A stretch of DNA of 57,609 nucleotides from an uncultured Prevotella sp. (GTDB lineage Bacteria > Bacteroidota > Bacteroidia > Bacteroidales > Bacteroidaceae): contig CAKQMS010000015.1 of NCBI GenBank assembly GCA_934254985.1, positions 1 through 57,609 of the forward strand, in the 5' to 3' direction. Position 1 is the stretch's first letter. Each line of letters starts with the position of its first letter. The notes under the pieces were generated by a model. That model made no database searches. It was not told the DNA's origin and was given only the letters and a program-made list of their open reading frames with translations. Both the position numbers and the translations under genes were made by a program. This document shows, in pieces, positions 43,065 through 53,160 of this stretch.

Positions 43065-44534
43065 TTATCTCTTGTTCTTCAATACTGGTTCGCAGGTGAG
43101 GTTTATGCCAAGCTTCTTGAAGATTTTGCGGTCTACTTCGCTCAGCATCACGGTACAATGAACCTGACAGCCACGCAACTTTGGAAGCTGCTCGAGAGCC
43201 TTGCGGCAGTTTTCGTCGTCCTTGGATAGTACCGAGAGGGCTACGAGCACTTCGTCGGTATGCAGACGAGGGTTGTGACCTCCGAGGTAGTTGATCTTGG
43301 TGTGCTGGATAGGCTCAATCATGGATTGTGGGATGAGCTTTGTCTCGTGGTCGATACCTGCAAGATGCTTGGTGACGTTGAGAAGCAAGGCTGCGCTACA
43401 ACCAAGGAGTAGGCTTGAGTGGGCTGTGATGATGGTGCCGTCTTCGAGCTCTATTGCCGACGAGGTGTGACCAGTCTGCTTCAGGCATTCCTTGGCAGCC
43501 GTGGTGGTGCGACGATAGTCGGTTGTGATTTTGGCTTGATTGAAGAGCATCTGAATCTTGCTGATTTCAGCCTCGTTGCATGCGCCACTTGCCAGCTTGT
43601 TGGTGGCGTCGTAGTAGCGGCGGATGATTTCGTTTTTAGATGCCTCGCAGCATACTTCGTCGTCGCTAATGCAGAAGCCAACCATGTTGACGCCCATGTC
43701 GGTAGGCGACTTGTAAGGGTTGGCGCCATAGATGCCCTCGAACAAGGCGTTGAGGACAGGGAAGATTTCGATGTCGCGATTATAGTTGATGGCTGTTTTG
43801 CCGTAAGCCTCAAGATGGAACGGGTCGATCATGTTGACGTCGTTGAGGTCGGCTGTGGCAGCCTCGTATGCGATGTTGACAGGATGTTTGAGAGGGAGAT
43901 TCCAAACAGGGAATGTCTCAAACTTAGCGTATCCGGCTCTTACTCCATGTTTGTTTTCGTTGTAGAGCTGGCTTAGGCATACAGCCATTTTGCCGCTACC
44001 AGGACCCGGAGCGGTAACGATAACTAATGGTCGGGTGGTTTTCACGTAGTCGTTTTTGCCGAAGCCCTCGTCGGAAGCTATGAGGCTTACGTTGTGAGGA
44101 TAGCCATCGATGAGATAGTGGCAGAAGGTAGGAATGCCGTCGCGCTCCAATCGTTGGCGGAAAGCTTCGGCTGCCGGCTGACCGTTGAAATGTGTGATAA
44201 CGACCGAGCCAACCATGAATCCGAGGTTTTGGAATTCGCCACGTAGGCGTAGCACGTCTTCATCGTAGGTGATGCCGAGGTCGGCACGAGTTTTGTTTTT
44301 CTCGATGTCGGCTGCGCTAATCACGATAACAATCTCTATGCTATCGCTGATTTTCTGAAACATTCTGATTTTGCTGTCGGGCTGGAAGCCTGGCAATACT
44401 CGGCTTGCGTGGTGGTCGTCGAAGAGTTTGCCACCAAGTTCAAGATACAATTTGCCATCAAATTGCGAAATGCGCTCTTTGATGTGCTCAGACTGAATGC
44501 TCTGATATTTTTCGTTGTCAAATCCTATTTTCAT
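43065..44534 (-). CDS. DUF1846 family protein
   Basis: 489 residues, the normal length. It starts MKIGFDNEKYQSIQSEHIKER and contains characteristic segments: KLYLELGGKLFDDHHASRVLPGF, APGPGSGKMAVCLSQLYNE (a P-loop-like motif near residue 180), TDMGVNMVGFCI, and NYLGGHNPRLHTDEVL. The family occurs in many anaerobes; its enzymatic function is not established as far as I know. The gene stands alone, flanked on both sides by the composite intergenic repeats. Confidence 0.87.
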   Translation of the reverse strand: MKIGFDNEKYQSIQSEHIKERISQFDGKLYLELGGKLFDDHHASRVLPGFQPDSKIRMFQKISDSIEIVIVISAADIEKNKTRADLGITYDEDVLRLRGEFQNLGFMVGSVVITHFNGQPAAEAFRQRLERDGIPTFCHYLIDGYPHNVSLIASDEGFGKNDYVKTTRPLVIVTAPGPGSGKMAVCLSQLYNENKHGVRAGYAKFETFPVWNLPLKHPVNIAYEAATADLNDVNMIDPFHLEAYGKTAINYNRDIEIFPVLNALFEGIYGANPYKSPTDMGVNMVGFCISDDEVCCEASKNEIIRRYYDATNKLASGACNEAEISKIQMLFNQAKITTDYRRTTTAAKECLKQTGHTSSAIELEDGTIITAHSSLLLGCSAALLLNVTKHLAGIDHETKLIPQSMIEPIQHTKINYLGGHNPRLHTDEVLVALSVLSKDDENCRKALEQLPKLRGCQVHCTVMLSEVDRKIFKKLGINLTCEPVLKNKR

Positions 44535-44597
44535 AATGTGTGCAAAGGTACTGCTTTTTTCTTAGAGAGAAAAATAGAGTGGGGATTTTTTGAGGGA

Positions 44598-44745
44598 AGA
44601 GTGAAGAGGGAAGAGGGAAGAATCAAAGTGAAGAGGGAGGGAAAGCAGGGGAAAGCTGGGGAAAGCATGGGGACGCGAGGGAACGCGAGGGAAAGCGACG
44701 CAGCCGAGCTGCGACGAACCCAACCCCAGGGGGACAGAAGGGGCA
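44598..44745. repeat. Composite repeat region, second copy (includes 32-bp repeat copy 4)
   Basis: Direct repeat of the region at 42841-42990: GAAGAGGGAAGAATCAAAGT, GGGAAAGC tracts, and the 32-bp repeat at 44693-44724 with one mismatch. Next to it, at 44782-44802, a CCCCTCTC-TTTTG-GAGAGGGG hairpin abuts the stop codon of the ABC ATPase gene. No gene is seen in 44535-44816. Confidence 0.78.
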
Positions 44746-44816
44746 AAGGCAAGCCTTTTGTATCCTTAAAGGGTATTTACTCCCCTCTCTTTTGGAGAGG
44801 GGCAGGGGGTGAGGCT

Positions 44817-45515
44817 TTATTTAAAATACTCTTCGAGCTCATTTTCGGCGCTTGCTTGGGTGTTTGGCAGGTCCTTGATGATGGTGCCTTTCTCCATGAG
44901 GGCGATGCGAGAGCTGATGTCGATGGTGTGCTGGAGGTTGTGGCTGGAGATGAGGATGGTGGCGCCAGTCTGCTTGTTGTAGTCTACGAGCAGGCGCTTG
45001 AGGGTGTTTTGGCTACTTGGGTCGAGGAAGTTGAAAGGCTCGTCGAGGATGAGGAGCTGGGGCTGATTGATAAGAGCCGAGATGATACCTATCTTCTGCT
45101 TGTTGCCTGCGCTAAAGTCGCGTATCAGCTTCTTCTGATTCATTATTTCGCCAGCCATGAGGGTTTCTACATATTTCAGGCGGTCGGCAAGAGTGTCCTT
45201 GTCGATGTCGTTGACCTTGGCAATAAACTCGAAATATTCTTCAGGCGTGAGGAAGTCGATGAGGAAACCCTCGTCGATATAAGCCCCCGTGACGGTTTTC
45301 CAATCCTCGTTTTCGGTTGGGTCGATGCCGTTGAGCGTTACGTTGCCCTCGTCGGCCTTTACCAAGTCGAGCAAGAGGCGGAATAGGGTGGTTTTACCCG
45401 CTCCGTTGTTGCCCACGAGTCCGAGCAAGTCGCCATCATGGATGGTGAACGAAGGAATGTCGACGGCTGTCTTGTCGCCAAAGATTTTCTTGAGAGATGA
45501 AATTTGGATATTCAT
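44817..45515 (-). CDS. ABC transporter ATP-binding protein (ABC-2 type)
   Basis: 232 residues, a lone nucleotide-binding domain: Walker A GNNGAGKTT near residue 35, Q-loop replaced by YIDEGFL, signature FSAGNKQKIGI, Walker B LLILDEPFNFLDP, and H-loop SSHNL. The signature (SAGNK in place of LSGGQ) is of the ABC-2 exporter subgroup. No permease gene lies on either side (secA upstream, DUF1846 downstream), so the partner must be elsewhere or lost. Confidence 0.88.
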   Translation of the reverse strand: MNIQISSLKKIFGDKTAVDIPSFTIHDGDLLGLVGNNGAGKTTLFRLLLDLVKADEGNVTLNGIDPTENEDWKTVTGAYIDEGFLIDFLTPEEYFEFIAKVNDIDKDTLADRLKYVETLMAGEIMNQKKLIRDFSAGNKQKIGIISALINQPQLLILDEPFNFLDPSSQNTLKRLLVDYNKQTGATILISSHNLQHTIDISSRIALMEKGTIIKDLPNTQASAENELEEYFK

Positions 45516-45524
45516 GATATGGTT

Positions 45525-45582
45525 GGGTAAAAGTAAAAGGGTGTACCAAAAGGCGTACAGTTAGCACCTTTTGATACACCCT
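45525..45582 (-). terminator. Terminator between secA and the ABC ATPase gene
   Basis: AGGGTGTACCAAAAGG (45538-45553) pairs with 45567-45582 (one mismatch). On the minus strand a CTTTTACTTTTA tail follows. It ends the secA transcript. Confidence 0.8.
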
Positions 45583-45599
45583 AATGTATGGGAAGAGGA

Positions 45600-48500
45600 T
45601 TAGAGACCTCTGCCGTGGCAGTTCTTAAACTTCTTGCCTGAGCCACATGGACATGGATCGTTAGGACGAGGCATCTTGTCCTTTACGATAGGCTGAGTGT
45701 GGTGAGCAGCTTCGCCACGAGTGTCGGTAGCTGCAGCCTGGCGCTGAGCCTCTGCACTCTCGTCGAGGTCTTGCTTAGACTCTACGTATTGCTGCTGCTG
45801 AGGACGCTCAGGTTCAGCCTCCTGCACCTCCTGCTGCTGAATCTCAGGAATCTGACCACGCATCAATACGCTTGCTGAGCGGTCGTTCATATCGTTGATC
45901 ATCTCGTCCCAAAGCTTAGCGCTCTCGAGTTTGAAGATGAGCAAAGGATCCTTCTGCTCGTAAGACGCATTCTGAACGCTATGGCGGAGCTCGTCGAGCT
46001 GACGGAGATTCTCCTTCCAGTTGTCGTCGATGATGTGGAGCAATACGGTCTTTTCAAACTCCTTGACGATATTCTTAGCCTGGTTTTCGTAAGCCTCCTT
46101 GAGGTTGCAACGAAGCTGGATGATGTGGCGACCATCTGTGATAGGCACCATGATGAATTCGAATCTGTCGCCCTGGGTTTCGTAAACCTCCTTGATAACA
46201 GGGTAGGCAACAGCCTGGATTCTGTCTGTCTTGCGCTTGAAAGCATCCATAGCAGCCTGGAAAGCCGACTCTTCGAGTTCGTTCTTGGCTGTGGTGTTGT
46301 AGTCTTGCTCAGAGAATGGAATCTCCATAGCGAGCACCTTGAGGAATTGCTCCTTGGCACCCTGGAAGTCGTTGTTTTCGATGATAGAAACGCAACGGTC
46401 CCAAATGACGTTGGCAATATCCATGCCGATACGTTCGCCCATGAGAGCGTGGCGACGCTTCTCGTAGATTACGGTACGTTGCTTGTTCATCACGTCGTCG
46501 TATTCGAGCAAGTGCTTACGGATACCGAAGTTGTTTTCTTCGACCTTCTTCTGAGCTCTTTCGATGCTCTTTGAAATCATCGGACTCTCGATACGCTCGC
46601 CCTCCTCGAAGCCGAGGCGGTCCATTACTCTTGCAATACGCTCGGATGCGAACAGACGCATGAGCTTATCTTCGAGCGAAACATAGAATACAGAAGAACC
46701 TGGGTCGCCCTGACGTCCGGCACGTCCACGAAGCTGACGGTCTACACGACGGCTCTCGTGGCGCTCGGTACCGATGATGGCAAGACCGCCTGCAGCCTTA
46801 ACCTCAGGCGAGAGCTTGATGTCGGTACCACGACCAGCCATGTTGGTGGCGATGGTTACGGCACCCAAGCCATTAATGCTCTGACCGGCCTTGGCTACGA
46901 TGTCAGCCTCCTTCTGGTGCAACTTGGCGTTCAATACCTGATGAGGAATATTGCGCATGTTGAGCATCTTGCTCAAGAGTTCGGAAATCTCTACGCTTGT
47001 GGTACCAACCAATACTGGGCGGCCTGCGTTGCGCATAGCTTCTACCTCTTCGATTACGGCTTTATATTTTTCGCGTGCTGTCTTGTAAACACGGTCGTCG
47101 AGGTCGTGGCGAGCGATAGGGCGGTTGGTAGGAATCTCTACGACATCGAGTTTGTAGATGTCCCAGAATTCGCCAGCCTCTGTGCTTGCGGTACCGGTCA
47201 TACCAGCCAACTTGTGGTACATACGGAAATAGTTCTGAAGGGTGATGGTAGCGAAGGTCTGAGTGGCAGCCTCGATACGCACATGCTCCTTGGCCTCGAT
47301 AGCCTGGTGCAAGCCGTCGCTCCAACGACGACCATCCATGATACGGCCAGTCTGTTCGTCGACAATCTTTACCTCGCCATCCATAACGACATATTCGTCG
47401 TCTTTGTTGAACATGGTGTAAGCCTTGAGCAACTGCTGGAGAGTGTGTACACGTTCGCTCTGCACGGCATAATAAGCCAAGAGCTCATCCTTCTTCTGAA
47501 GTTTCTCCTCGTCGCTAAGAGCGGTCTCGTTTTCGAGAGCCGACATCTGAGTGGTGATATCAGGCAACACGAAGAGGTCTTTATCGTTGACCTGCTTAGC
47601 CAACCAGTCGGTACCCTTGTCGGTAAGGTCGCACGACTTCTGCTTCTCGTCGACAACGAAGTAGAGAGGCTCAACAGCCTCAGGCATACGACGGTTGTTG
47701 TTCTCCATGTAAATCTCCTCGGTCTTGAGCATACCAGCCTTGATACCTTCTTCAGAGAGATACTTGATGAGAGGTTTGTTTTTAGGCAAACACTTGTATG
47801 AACGATATAGCGAGAGGAAACCCTCGTCTTGTAGTTTCTGGTCGTTGTTCTTTGTGCCCTCGGTAATCTTCTGCTTGGCGTCAGCAAGGAATTCGGTAGC
47901 CAACTTGCGCTGCACTTCATACAAGCGCTCTACCAAAGGCTGATACTGCTCGAACATCTGGTCGTCGCCCTTAGGAATAGGACCAGAGATGATAAGAGGA
48001 GTACGAGCATCGTCGATAAGCACGGAGTCGACCTCATCGACAATAGCATAGTTGTGGCGACGCTGCACAAGGTCGGCAGGCGACATGGCCATGTTGTCGC
48101 GAAGATAGTCGAAACCAAACTCGTTGTTGGTACCGAAGGTGATGTCGGCACGATAAGCCTTGCGACGCTCAGGAGAGTTAGGACGATGCTTGTCGATACA
48201 GTCGACAGAAAGTCCGTTGAACATATAGAGAGGTCCCATCCACTCAGAGTCACGCTTAGCCAAATAGTCGTTGACAGTTACCACGTGAACACCATTACCT
48301 GTGAGGGCGTTGAGGAATACAGGGAGAGTAGCCACGAGAGTCTTACCCTCACCAGTAGCCATTTCGGCAATCTTACCCTGATGGAGCACGGTACCACCAA
48401 AGATCTGAACGTCGTAGTGAACCATTTCCCACTTGAGGTCGTTGCCACCAGCAGTCCAATGATTATGGTAGATAGCCTTGTCGCCATCGATAGTGATAAA

Positions 48501-48935
48501 GTCGTTCTTTGGATTTGCAGCCAGTTCGCGGTCGAAGTCGGTAGCTGTAACAACAGTCTCTTCGTTTTCTGCGAAACGACGTGCGGTATCTTTCACGATG
48601 CTAAATGCCACAGGCATAACCTCGTCAAGAGCTTTCTCGTAGATGTCCAAAACCTCTTTGTCGAGCTTGTCAATCTTAGCAAAGATTTCTTCGCGCTCGT
48701 CGATAGGAGTGTCTTCGATTTTAGACTTGAGCTCGTCGATCTGAGCTTTCTGCTCCTTAGCTGAGTCTTGGATGTAGGCCTGAATCTCCTTAGTCTTGGC
48801 ACGCAACTCGTCGTTGGTGAGTTTTTGTATTTCAGGATAAGCAGCCTTCACCTTTTCAACGAGAGGCTTGATCAGTTTCATGTCACGGCTTGATTTGTCG
48901 CCAAACAATGACTTTAAGATTTGGTTGAAGTTCAT
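45600..48935 (-). CDS. secA: SecA, preprotein translocase ATPase
   Basis: 1111 residues, the long Bacteroidetes form. Nucleotide-binding fold 1 has [11 protein letters not shown] and [20 protein letters not shown]; fold 2 has [12 protein letters not shown] and [11 protein letters not shown]. There is a Bacteroidetes-type insertion around residues 335-480. A Q/E-rich linker leads to the C-terminal zinc motif [13 protein letters not shown], which binds SecB or phospholipid. It drives Sec-dependent export of the many signal-peptide proteins seen in this window. It has its own promoter. Confidence 0.97.
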   Translation of the reverse strand: MNFNQILKSLFGDKSSRDMKLIKPLVEKVKAAYPEIQKLTNDELRAKTKEIQAYIQDSAKEQKAQIDELKSKIEDTPIDEREEIFAKIDKLDKEVLDIYEKALDEVMPVAFSIVKDTARRFAENEETVVTATDFDRELAANPKNDFITIDGDKAIYHNHWTAGGNDLKWEMVHYDVQIFGGTVLHQGKIAEMATGEGKTLVATLPVFLNALTGNGVHVVTVNDYLAKRDSEWMGPLYMFNGLSVDCIDKHRPNSPERRKAYRADITFGTNNEFGFDYLRDNMAMSPADLVQRRHNYAIVDEVDSVLIDDARTPLIISGPIPKGDDQMFEQYQPLVERLYEVQRKLATEFLADAKQKITEGTKNNDQKLQDEGFLSLYRSYKCLPKNKPLIKYLSEEGIKAGMLKTEEIYMENNNRRMPEAVEPLYFVVDEKQKSCDLTDKGTDWLAKQVNDKDLFVLPDITTQMSALENETALSDEEKLQKKDELLAYYAVQSERVHTLQQLLKAYTMFNKDDEYVVMDGEVKIVDEQTGRIMDGRRWSDGLHQAIEAKEHVRIEAATQTFATITLQNYFRMYHKLAGMTGTASTEAGEFWDIYKLDVVEIPTNRPIARHDLDDRVYKTAREKYKAVIEEVEAMRNAGRPVLVGTTSVEISELLSKMLNMRNIPHQVLNAKLHQKEADIVAKAGQSINGLGAVTIATNMAGRGTDIKLSPEVKAAGGLAIIGTERHESRRVDRQLRGRAGRQGDPGSSVFYVSLEDKLMRLFASERIARVMDRLGFEEGERIESPMISKSIERAQKKVEENNFGIRKHLLEYDDVMNKQRTVIYEKRRHALMGERIGMDIANVIWDRCVSIIENNDFQGAKEQFLKVLAMEIPFSEQDYNTTAKNELEESAFQAAMDAFKRKTDRIQAVAYPVIKEVYETQGDRFEFIMVPITDGRHIIQLRCNLKEAYENQAKNIVKEFEKTVLLHIIDDNWKENLRQLDELRHSVQNASYEQKDPLLIFKLESAKLWDEMINDMNDRSASVLMRGQIPEIQQQEVQEAEPERPQQQQYVESKQDLDESAEAQRQAAATDTRGEAAHHTQPIVKDKMPRPNDPCPCGSGKKFKNCHGRGL

Positions 48936-48987
48936 TATATTATATTTTTTTTGTTTTCTTGAATTATGATAATAGATATATTGGGTG

Positions 48988-48995
48988 CAAATTTA
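48988..48995 (-). promoter_or_regulatory. -7 box of secA
   Basis: Minus-strand TAAATTTG followed by CACCC is an exact TAnnTTTG box 53 bases before the secA ATG at 48935. Confidence 0.6.
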
Positions 48996-49079
48996 CAAAT
49001 AAAAATTGTTAATATGCACTCTTTTAAGATATTTATCAACGTATTTGCCCTAAAATGAGGGTGAGAAGAGGGTGTTGGA

Positions 49080-50489
49080 TTAGAACAAAGGCGCTGCAGA
49101 GCAGGCATTTGGCGCTCTGATGCGTATGCTCTTGGCTATGGTTGGCGCAATTCGGTCGACCGTAACCTGCGTGTTTATGCGTTGAGGTTTTGTTCCGGCT
49201 CCATAAATAATGATAGGGAACGGAACAAAGCCTGCACGGCTTGTATATGTTTCTTGTGTATCCTCGTTGAGGAGTTTCCATCCTGGCTTAACCTCGATAG
49301 TGATGTCGCCATTAAGGTTAGGATTGAAACCATTTCTGATTTTCAAGATGTCGTTGTTGCCTGCCAATAGGCGGTCGGTAGTATACACGTCGCTAACTCC
49401 TGCGCTAAGCACGAGGAATTCTTGCGAACGATTGAGAACGTCGTTAAGGCTCAACTTCTTTTGCTCTATGAGCTTGTGGTTGAGATAAATCTGATTGTGA
49501 TAGCAAGCTTCGGCATAGCTTCCCTGACCGTAGATGGCACTAAGGTACATGTTGAGCAGGTTGGCTGTGCGATTGATATAGAAGGTGCCTGTAGGAATGC
49601 GGTATTTCGACAGGTCGGTAGCCGTTTCTTCAGCATATCCTGTGCTCGTAATCACGAACAAGGTATGCTCCAAGCCCACCTCCTTTTCGATGCCCGAGAT
49701 TAGTCGGCCGAGAGTGCTGTCGAGTTGGCGGTATACGCTCTCCATCTCGGTTTTCCAATTGATGGTAGGTTGCCCGTCGTCCTTGGTTGCCGAGAGCGTG
49801 ATGCTGATGATGTCGGAAACGTCGTCTTTGCCCATGGCAGCCGACTTTATAGCCTGTAGCGATAAGTCGACCACGGCATCGTTGCTATTCGTCTTGCCGT
49901 TTGAGGTAGGCGAAGTGATTGAGGTATACGCCTTAAACCATGCAGGCGGAGTGGCGCTATAGTAAGTAGAAGTGCGCCATCTGCCCGTCTTTGCGTCTAT
50001 CCACATGGCTGCATCAGCCGCATGGCCAGCCGCAAGAATGGCACATTCGGGAGCTGCTGCTACAGAATAGACTATAGCAGAACCGTTGGTATTTATCTTT
50101 AGCTCGTCGCCTATTGTAGAGGTAGAGAGCTTAGATGGCGAAAGATAATGAGTGCGGTCTTCGATACAGAAAACGGGTCGAAGAGTTTGGCGATCGAGCC
50201 ATTTTGTGGAAACGATGCCATGATAATAGGGTGGGGTGCCTGTAGAAAGAGTTGCCAAAGCCGAAGCCTTGTCTACAGGCGCATAAGGATAGCTTGCCGC
50301 ATCGTAGACCGTGCTTTGCTCCATGAGCTTGCGGAGTCCGTCTTTGCCATAAAAAGGAGCAAAGGCCTCCATATAGTCGGAGCGCAATTGGTCGATAGCG
50401 ATATTTACAACGAGACGTGGTGCAAGCTGGAAAGCCTGCATCTCGGTTGCTGTCAGGGCAGCTATTATGATGGCTAAATATCTATTCAT
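49080..50489 (-). CDS. PafA-like alkaline-phosphatase-superfamily protein, probably inactive
   Basis: 469 residues with a signal peptide. The fold is recognised from RLVVNIAIDQLRSDYM, the LATLSTGTPPYYHGIVSTKW segment, ADAAMWIDAKTGRW and the end VDRIAPTIAKSIRIRAPNA. Canonical residues are lost: the nucleophilic Thr/Ser position (TAPG-type motif) reads K74 in VDKASALATLSTG, the metal-binding TSDHG motif reads TSTGY, and the THVP histidine motif reads AGFVPFP. Only D33 of the first metal site remains. It follows the DUF4105 gene by 33 bases in the same operon. It is likely a periplasmic binding or structural protein that kept the fold without activity. Confidence 0.75.
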   Translation of the reverse strand: MNRYLAIIIAALTATEMQAFQLAPRLVVNIAIDQLRSDYMEAFAPFYGKDGLRKLMEQSTVYDAASYPYAPVDKASALATLSTGTPPYYHGIVSTKWLDRQTLRPVFCIEDRTHYLSPSKLSTSTIGDELKINTNGSAIVYSVAAAPECAILAAGHAADAAMWIDAKTGRWRTSTYYSATPPAWFKAYTSITSPTSNGKTNSNDAVVDLSLQAIKSAAMGKDDVSDIISITLSATKDDGQPTINWKTEMESVYRQLDSTLGRLISGIEKEVGLEHTLFVITSTGYAEETATDLSKYRIPTGTFYINRTANLLNMYLSAIYGQGSYAEACYHNQIYLNHKLIEQKKLSLNDVLNRSQEFLVLSAGVSDVYTTDRLLAGNNDILKIRNGFNPNLNGDITIEVKPGWKLLNEDTQETYTSRAGFVPFPIIIYGAGTKPQRINTQVTVDRIAPTIAKSIRIRAPNACSAAPLF

Positions 50490-50522
50490 TAATGTTTTTA
50501 TAGGGGCGCTTCTGATAGTTAA

Positions 50523-51740
50523 TTATTGTTTGATGGGGCGTTGCTTTATAGCGTGCTTATTTAAGCAGAATATCACTATCGTGTATCTGACAAGCAAAGA
50601 TAATGCCAAAATTCTGATACCCTCGGCATAATCTTGGAATAATCCGCATAATATACCCAGGAAGAGGCAGAAAACGTATGTCTTGTGCCACCATGTCAGC
50701 ATTCCCTTGCGTTGCTTCATCACCATAGGAATGGCCATGAAGAGAGCGATAGGGTTGAGAATCAGGATTTGGAAATTGATGTTGACGGTAGGATGCTTCG
50801 AGAATATCATCACGAAGAGTATCATTCCTGCCAATCCTATCACGGGCATGAGGATGGCATCCGTGAGCCATAAGTTCTTGCTCCAAAAGTATTCTATGAG
50901 GCTTACACCTATTATAATAATAGCGATGACGATTGCCAAAGCTCGTGGCGAGGGCAAAGAGTCGGGGGCTGCAGAAGCCGAGATGTCTTTCGGAATGATG
51001 TATTCCTCATGGCTGACGAGCTTTCTGTTGGCACCAATTGTGGCGTTGCTGAAATCGTGCTCAAGATTCTCGGGCAAGAATTGTTGTTCGCTTATGTTGG
51101 TAGGCAGGTCTGCCTGTATGCCAAGCAAGAGGTCGTTGCCAAACTGCGACCATCTATTGTTGAAGGTCTTGGAGTGGCAAAGTTCACGAAATGACGGATA
51201 TTCGCTTGTGCATGAATTGTATTCTATCTTTCCATCAATATTTGCGGCTATAAGGTCGCGAGCCTTTGTTGTGCAGTTGTTGTAAAAGAAGTTATATCTG
51301 TAAGTTACGTTCTCGGGCTTATAGTTTTGGTCGATGGCTTGAAGCAAGGCGGATTTCTCCTTGGATGTAAGATTTAATGTTTGCTCAAATACCCATCTTT
51401 GCTCATATTCGTATTCAGCCTTGAAGTCGTCGAACGTGGTTATTCCCATCTGATAATCGGTAAGACCGAGAATGAATCGGGCGATGAAATATTTCTGCCT
51501 AAACGAAAACATACCGTAGTTTACCACAATATCCATCCCGCGAGATGGTTGGCAAACCCTGATGGCTGTATGTCCGAATAGCGAATAAACTTCGTTGCCT
51601 GGTCCACAAGTAAGAAGACTCACCTCTACATCATCCATATTGCTGATGATGGAGTCTGCGGTTTGTCCCTTGGCGTTGGTAGTTAATAATACAAAAAACA
51701 CCAACGATATAATCCTTAAAATACGTCTAAATCGTTTCAC
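50523..51740 (-). CDS. DUF4105 (Lnb N-terminal-like) membrane protein
   Basis: 405 residues. A signal or anchor segment (ISLVFFVLLTTNAKGQ) is followed by a DUF4105 domain with possible catalytic H57 in SLFGHTAIRV and C156 in FFYNNCTTKARD, like Cys/His hydrolases. Four hydrophobic helices fill the C-terminal third (for example LAIVIAIIIIGVSLIEYF, LMPVIGLAGMILFVMIF). It is therefore probably an inner-membrane protein with a periplasmic Cys/His domain. The substrate is unknown. It is transcribed divergently from the outer-membrane protein gene and leads an operon with the phosphatase-like gene. Confidence 0.82.
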   Translation of the reverse strand: MKRFRRILRIISLVFFVLLTTNAKGQTADSIISNMDDVEVSLLTCGPGNEVYSLFGHTAIRVCQPSRGMDIVVNYGMFSFRQKYFIARFILGLTDYQMGITTFDDFKAEYEYEQRWVFEQTLNLTSKEKSALLQAIDQNYKPENVTYRYNFFYNNCTTKARDLIAANIDGKIEYNSCTSEYPSFRELCHSKTFNNRWSQFGNDLLLGIQADLPTNISEQQFLPENLEHDFSNATIGANRKLVSHEEYIIPKDISASAAPDSLPSPRALAIVIAIIIIGVSLIEYFWSKNLWLTDAILMPVIGLAGMILFVMIFSKHPTVNINFQILILNPIALFMAIPMVMKQRKGMLTWWHKTYVFCLFLGILCGLFQDYAEGIRILALSLLVRYTIVIFCLNKHAIKQRPIKQ

Positions 51741-51744
51741 GATG

Positions 51745-51805
51745 CAAAAATAACTTATATTTCCGACTTATCGTGCTATTATTTCGATTTTTTTCAATAC
51801 TTTTG
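51745..51805. promoter_or_regulatory. Divergent TAnnTTTG promoters
   Basis: Minus-strand TATTTTTG at 51745-51752 faces the DUF4105 gene (almost leaderless); plus-strand TACTTTTG at 51798-51805 faces the outer-membrane protein gene at 51846. Confidence 0.65.
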
Positions 51806-51845
51806 CATTCAAATTCCAAAATACGAGTACATATTATATATAATA

Positions 51846-53153
51846 ATGAGAAAACTTCTAAGCATGGCCGTATTGATGGCGGCTGCTACCAACACATTAG
51901 CACAAAGTGGCACTAACTCTCCTTATAGCCAACTTGGCTTAGGTCAATTGTCGGAACAGGCGAGTGGCTTCAATAGAGGTATGAACGGATTGGCTTATGG
52001 TTTCCATGAGCATAATCAGATAAATCATATCAACCCTGCATCTTATTCACAGCTCGATAGCCTTACCTTTATCTTTGATATGGGTATGTCGGGACAGAAG
52101 ACAAACTTCAAAGAGGGTGGACGAAAGATTAATGCCAATAATGCCGACTTTGAATATGCTGTTGCCGGATTTCGAGCTTTCAAGCATTTGGGCGTGAGCT
52201 TCGGTATATTACCATATACTAATGTGGGCTACAACTATTCAGTTAGTCAGAATCTTGATGCTACAGGTAGTCTGTCGTCGCTCAACACATATAGTGGCAC
52301 GGGCGGTCTGCATTTGGTTTATCTTGGTGCAGGATGGGAACCTGTAAAGGGATTTTCTATTGGTGCCAACGTAGGCTACCTTTGGGGCGGATATACACGA
52401 ACCGTTGTGAATAGCTACACAAATTCTTATGCCAACTCACTTACCAAGCGATATACAGCCGAGGTGAGAAACTATAAGCTCGACTTTGGTGCGCAATATA
52501 CCACACGATTGAGCAAGAAAGATGAGTTGACCGTGGGCGTAACCTATTCTTTGGGTCACGATATTGGTGGCGACCCTATGCTCGAGATTGTATCTACAAA
52601 CTCGCAGACGGGCGTGGCTGATACTACCAGCTATCCTTCGGCAGGACAGGAGAACATGAAATTGGCGATTCCTCATAGCATAGGAGCAGGTTTTATGTAC
52701 AACCATAATAATAAGGTGAAGGTTGGCTTCGACTATAATCTGCAGAAATGGGCTTCGGTTAGCTTCCCTCTCTATAAGTCGGATGCAAATCCTGACAAGT
52801 CGTACGTGATGAGCGACAACGCCTTTAAAGATCGCCATAAGTTCACCCTCGGTACCGAGATTTGTCCTGAGGAAGATAGCCGCTCGTTTATCAAGCGCAT
52901 AAAATATCGTGCAGGAGTGTCGTACGTTACACCTTATCTTAATGTAGATGGTGGCGACGGACCAAAAGAACTTAGCGCAAGCTTTGGTTTCGGTATTCCT
53001 ATTATGAACTCATATAATAGTAGGTCTATCCTTAACATAAGCGCCCAATGGGTGAACTTGAAGTGCAACCGATTCGTTACCGAGAATACTTTCCGTATCA
53101 ACATAGGTCTGACATTCAATGAACGTTGGTTTGCTAAGTGGAAAGTTGAATAA
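51846..53153 (+). CDS. Outer-membrane beta-barrel protein (FadL/PorV-like appearance)
   Basis: 435 residues: signal peptide MRKLLSMAVLMAAATNTLAQ, a mature start SGTNSPYSQLGLGQLSEQ, and many amphipathic strands (LGVSFGILPYTNVGYNYS, SIGANVGYLWGGYTR, LTVGVTYSLGHD, SIGAGFMYNHNNKVKVGFDYN). The protein ends with a strand and aromatic residues (IGLTFNERWFAKWKVE). The N-terminal NPASYSQLDSLTFIFD resembles FadL-type or PorV-type barrels. Cargo is unknown. It is directly followed (7 bases) by lptC, so a role in envelope biogenesis is plausible. Confidence 0.72.
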   Translation: MRKLLSMAVLMAAATNTLAQSGTNSPYSQLGLGQLSEQASGFNRGMNGLAYGFHEHNQINHINPASYSQLDSLTFIFDMGMSGQKTNFKEGGRKINANNADFEYAVAGFRAFKHLGVSFGILPYTNVGYNYSVSQNLDATGSLSSLNTYSGTGGLHLVYLGAGWEPVKGFSIGANVGYLWGGYTRTVVNSYTNSYANSLTKRYTAEVRNYKLDFGAQYTTRLSKKDELTVGVTYSLGHDIGGDPMLEIVSTNSQTGVADTTSYPSAGQENMKLAIPHSIGAGFMYNHNNKVKVGFDYNLQKWASVSFPLYKSDANPDKSYVMSDNAFKDRHKFTLGTEICPEEDSRSFIKRIKYRAGVSYVTPYLNVDGGDGPKELSASFGFGIPIMNSYNSRSILNISAQWVNLKCNRFVTENTFRINIGLTFNERWFAKWKVE

Positions 53154-53160
53154 TATAACC

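Noticed and set aside
46758..47801. 347-codon plus-strand frame opposite secA
   Set aside because: Antisense shadow of the strongly conserved secA gene; no independent motif.
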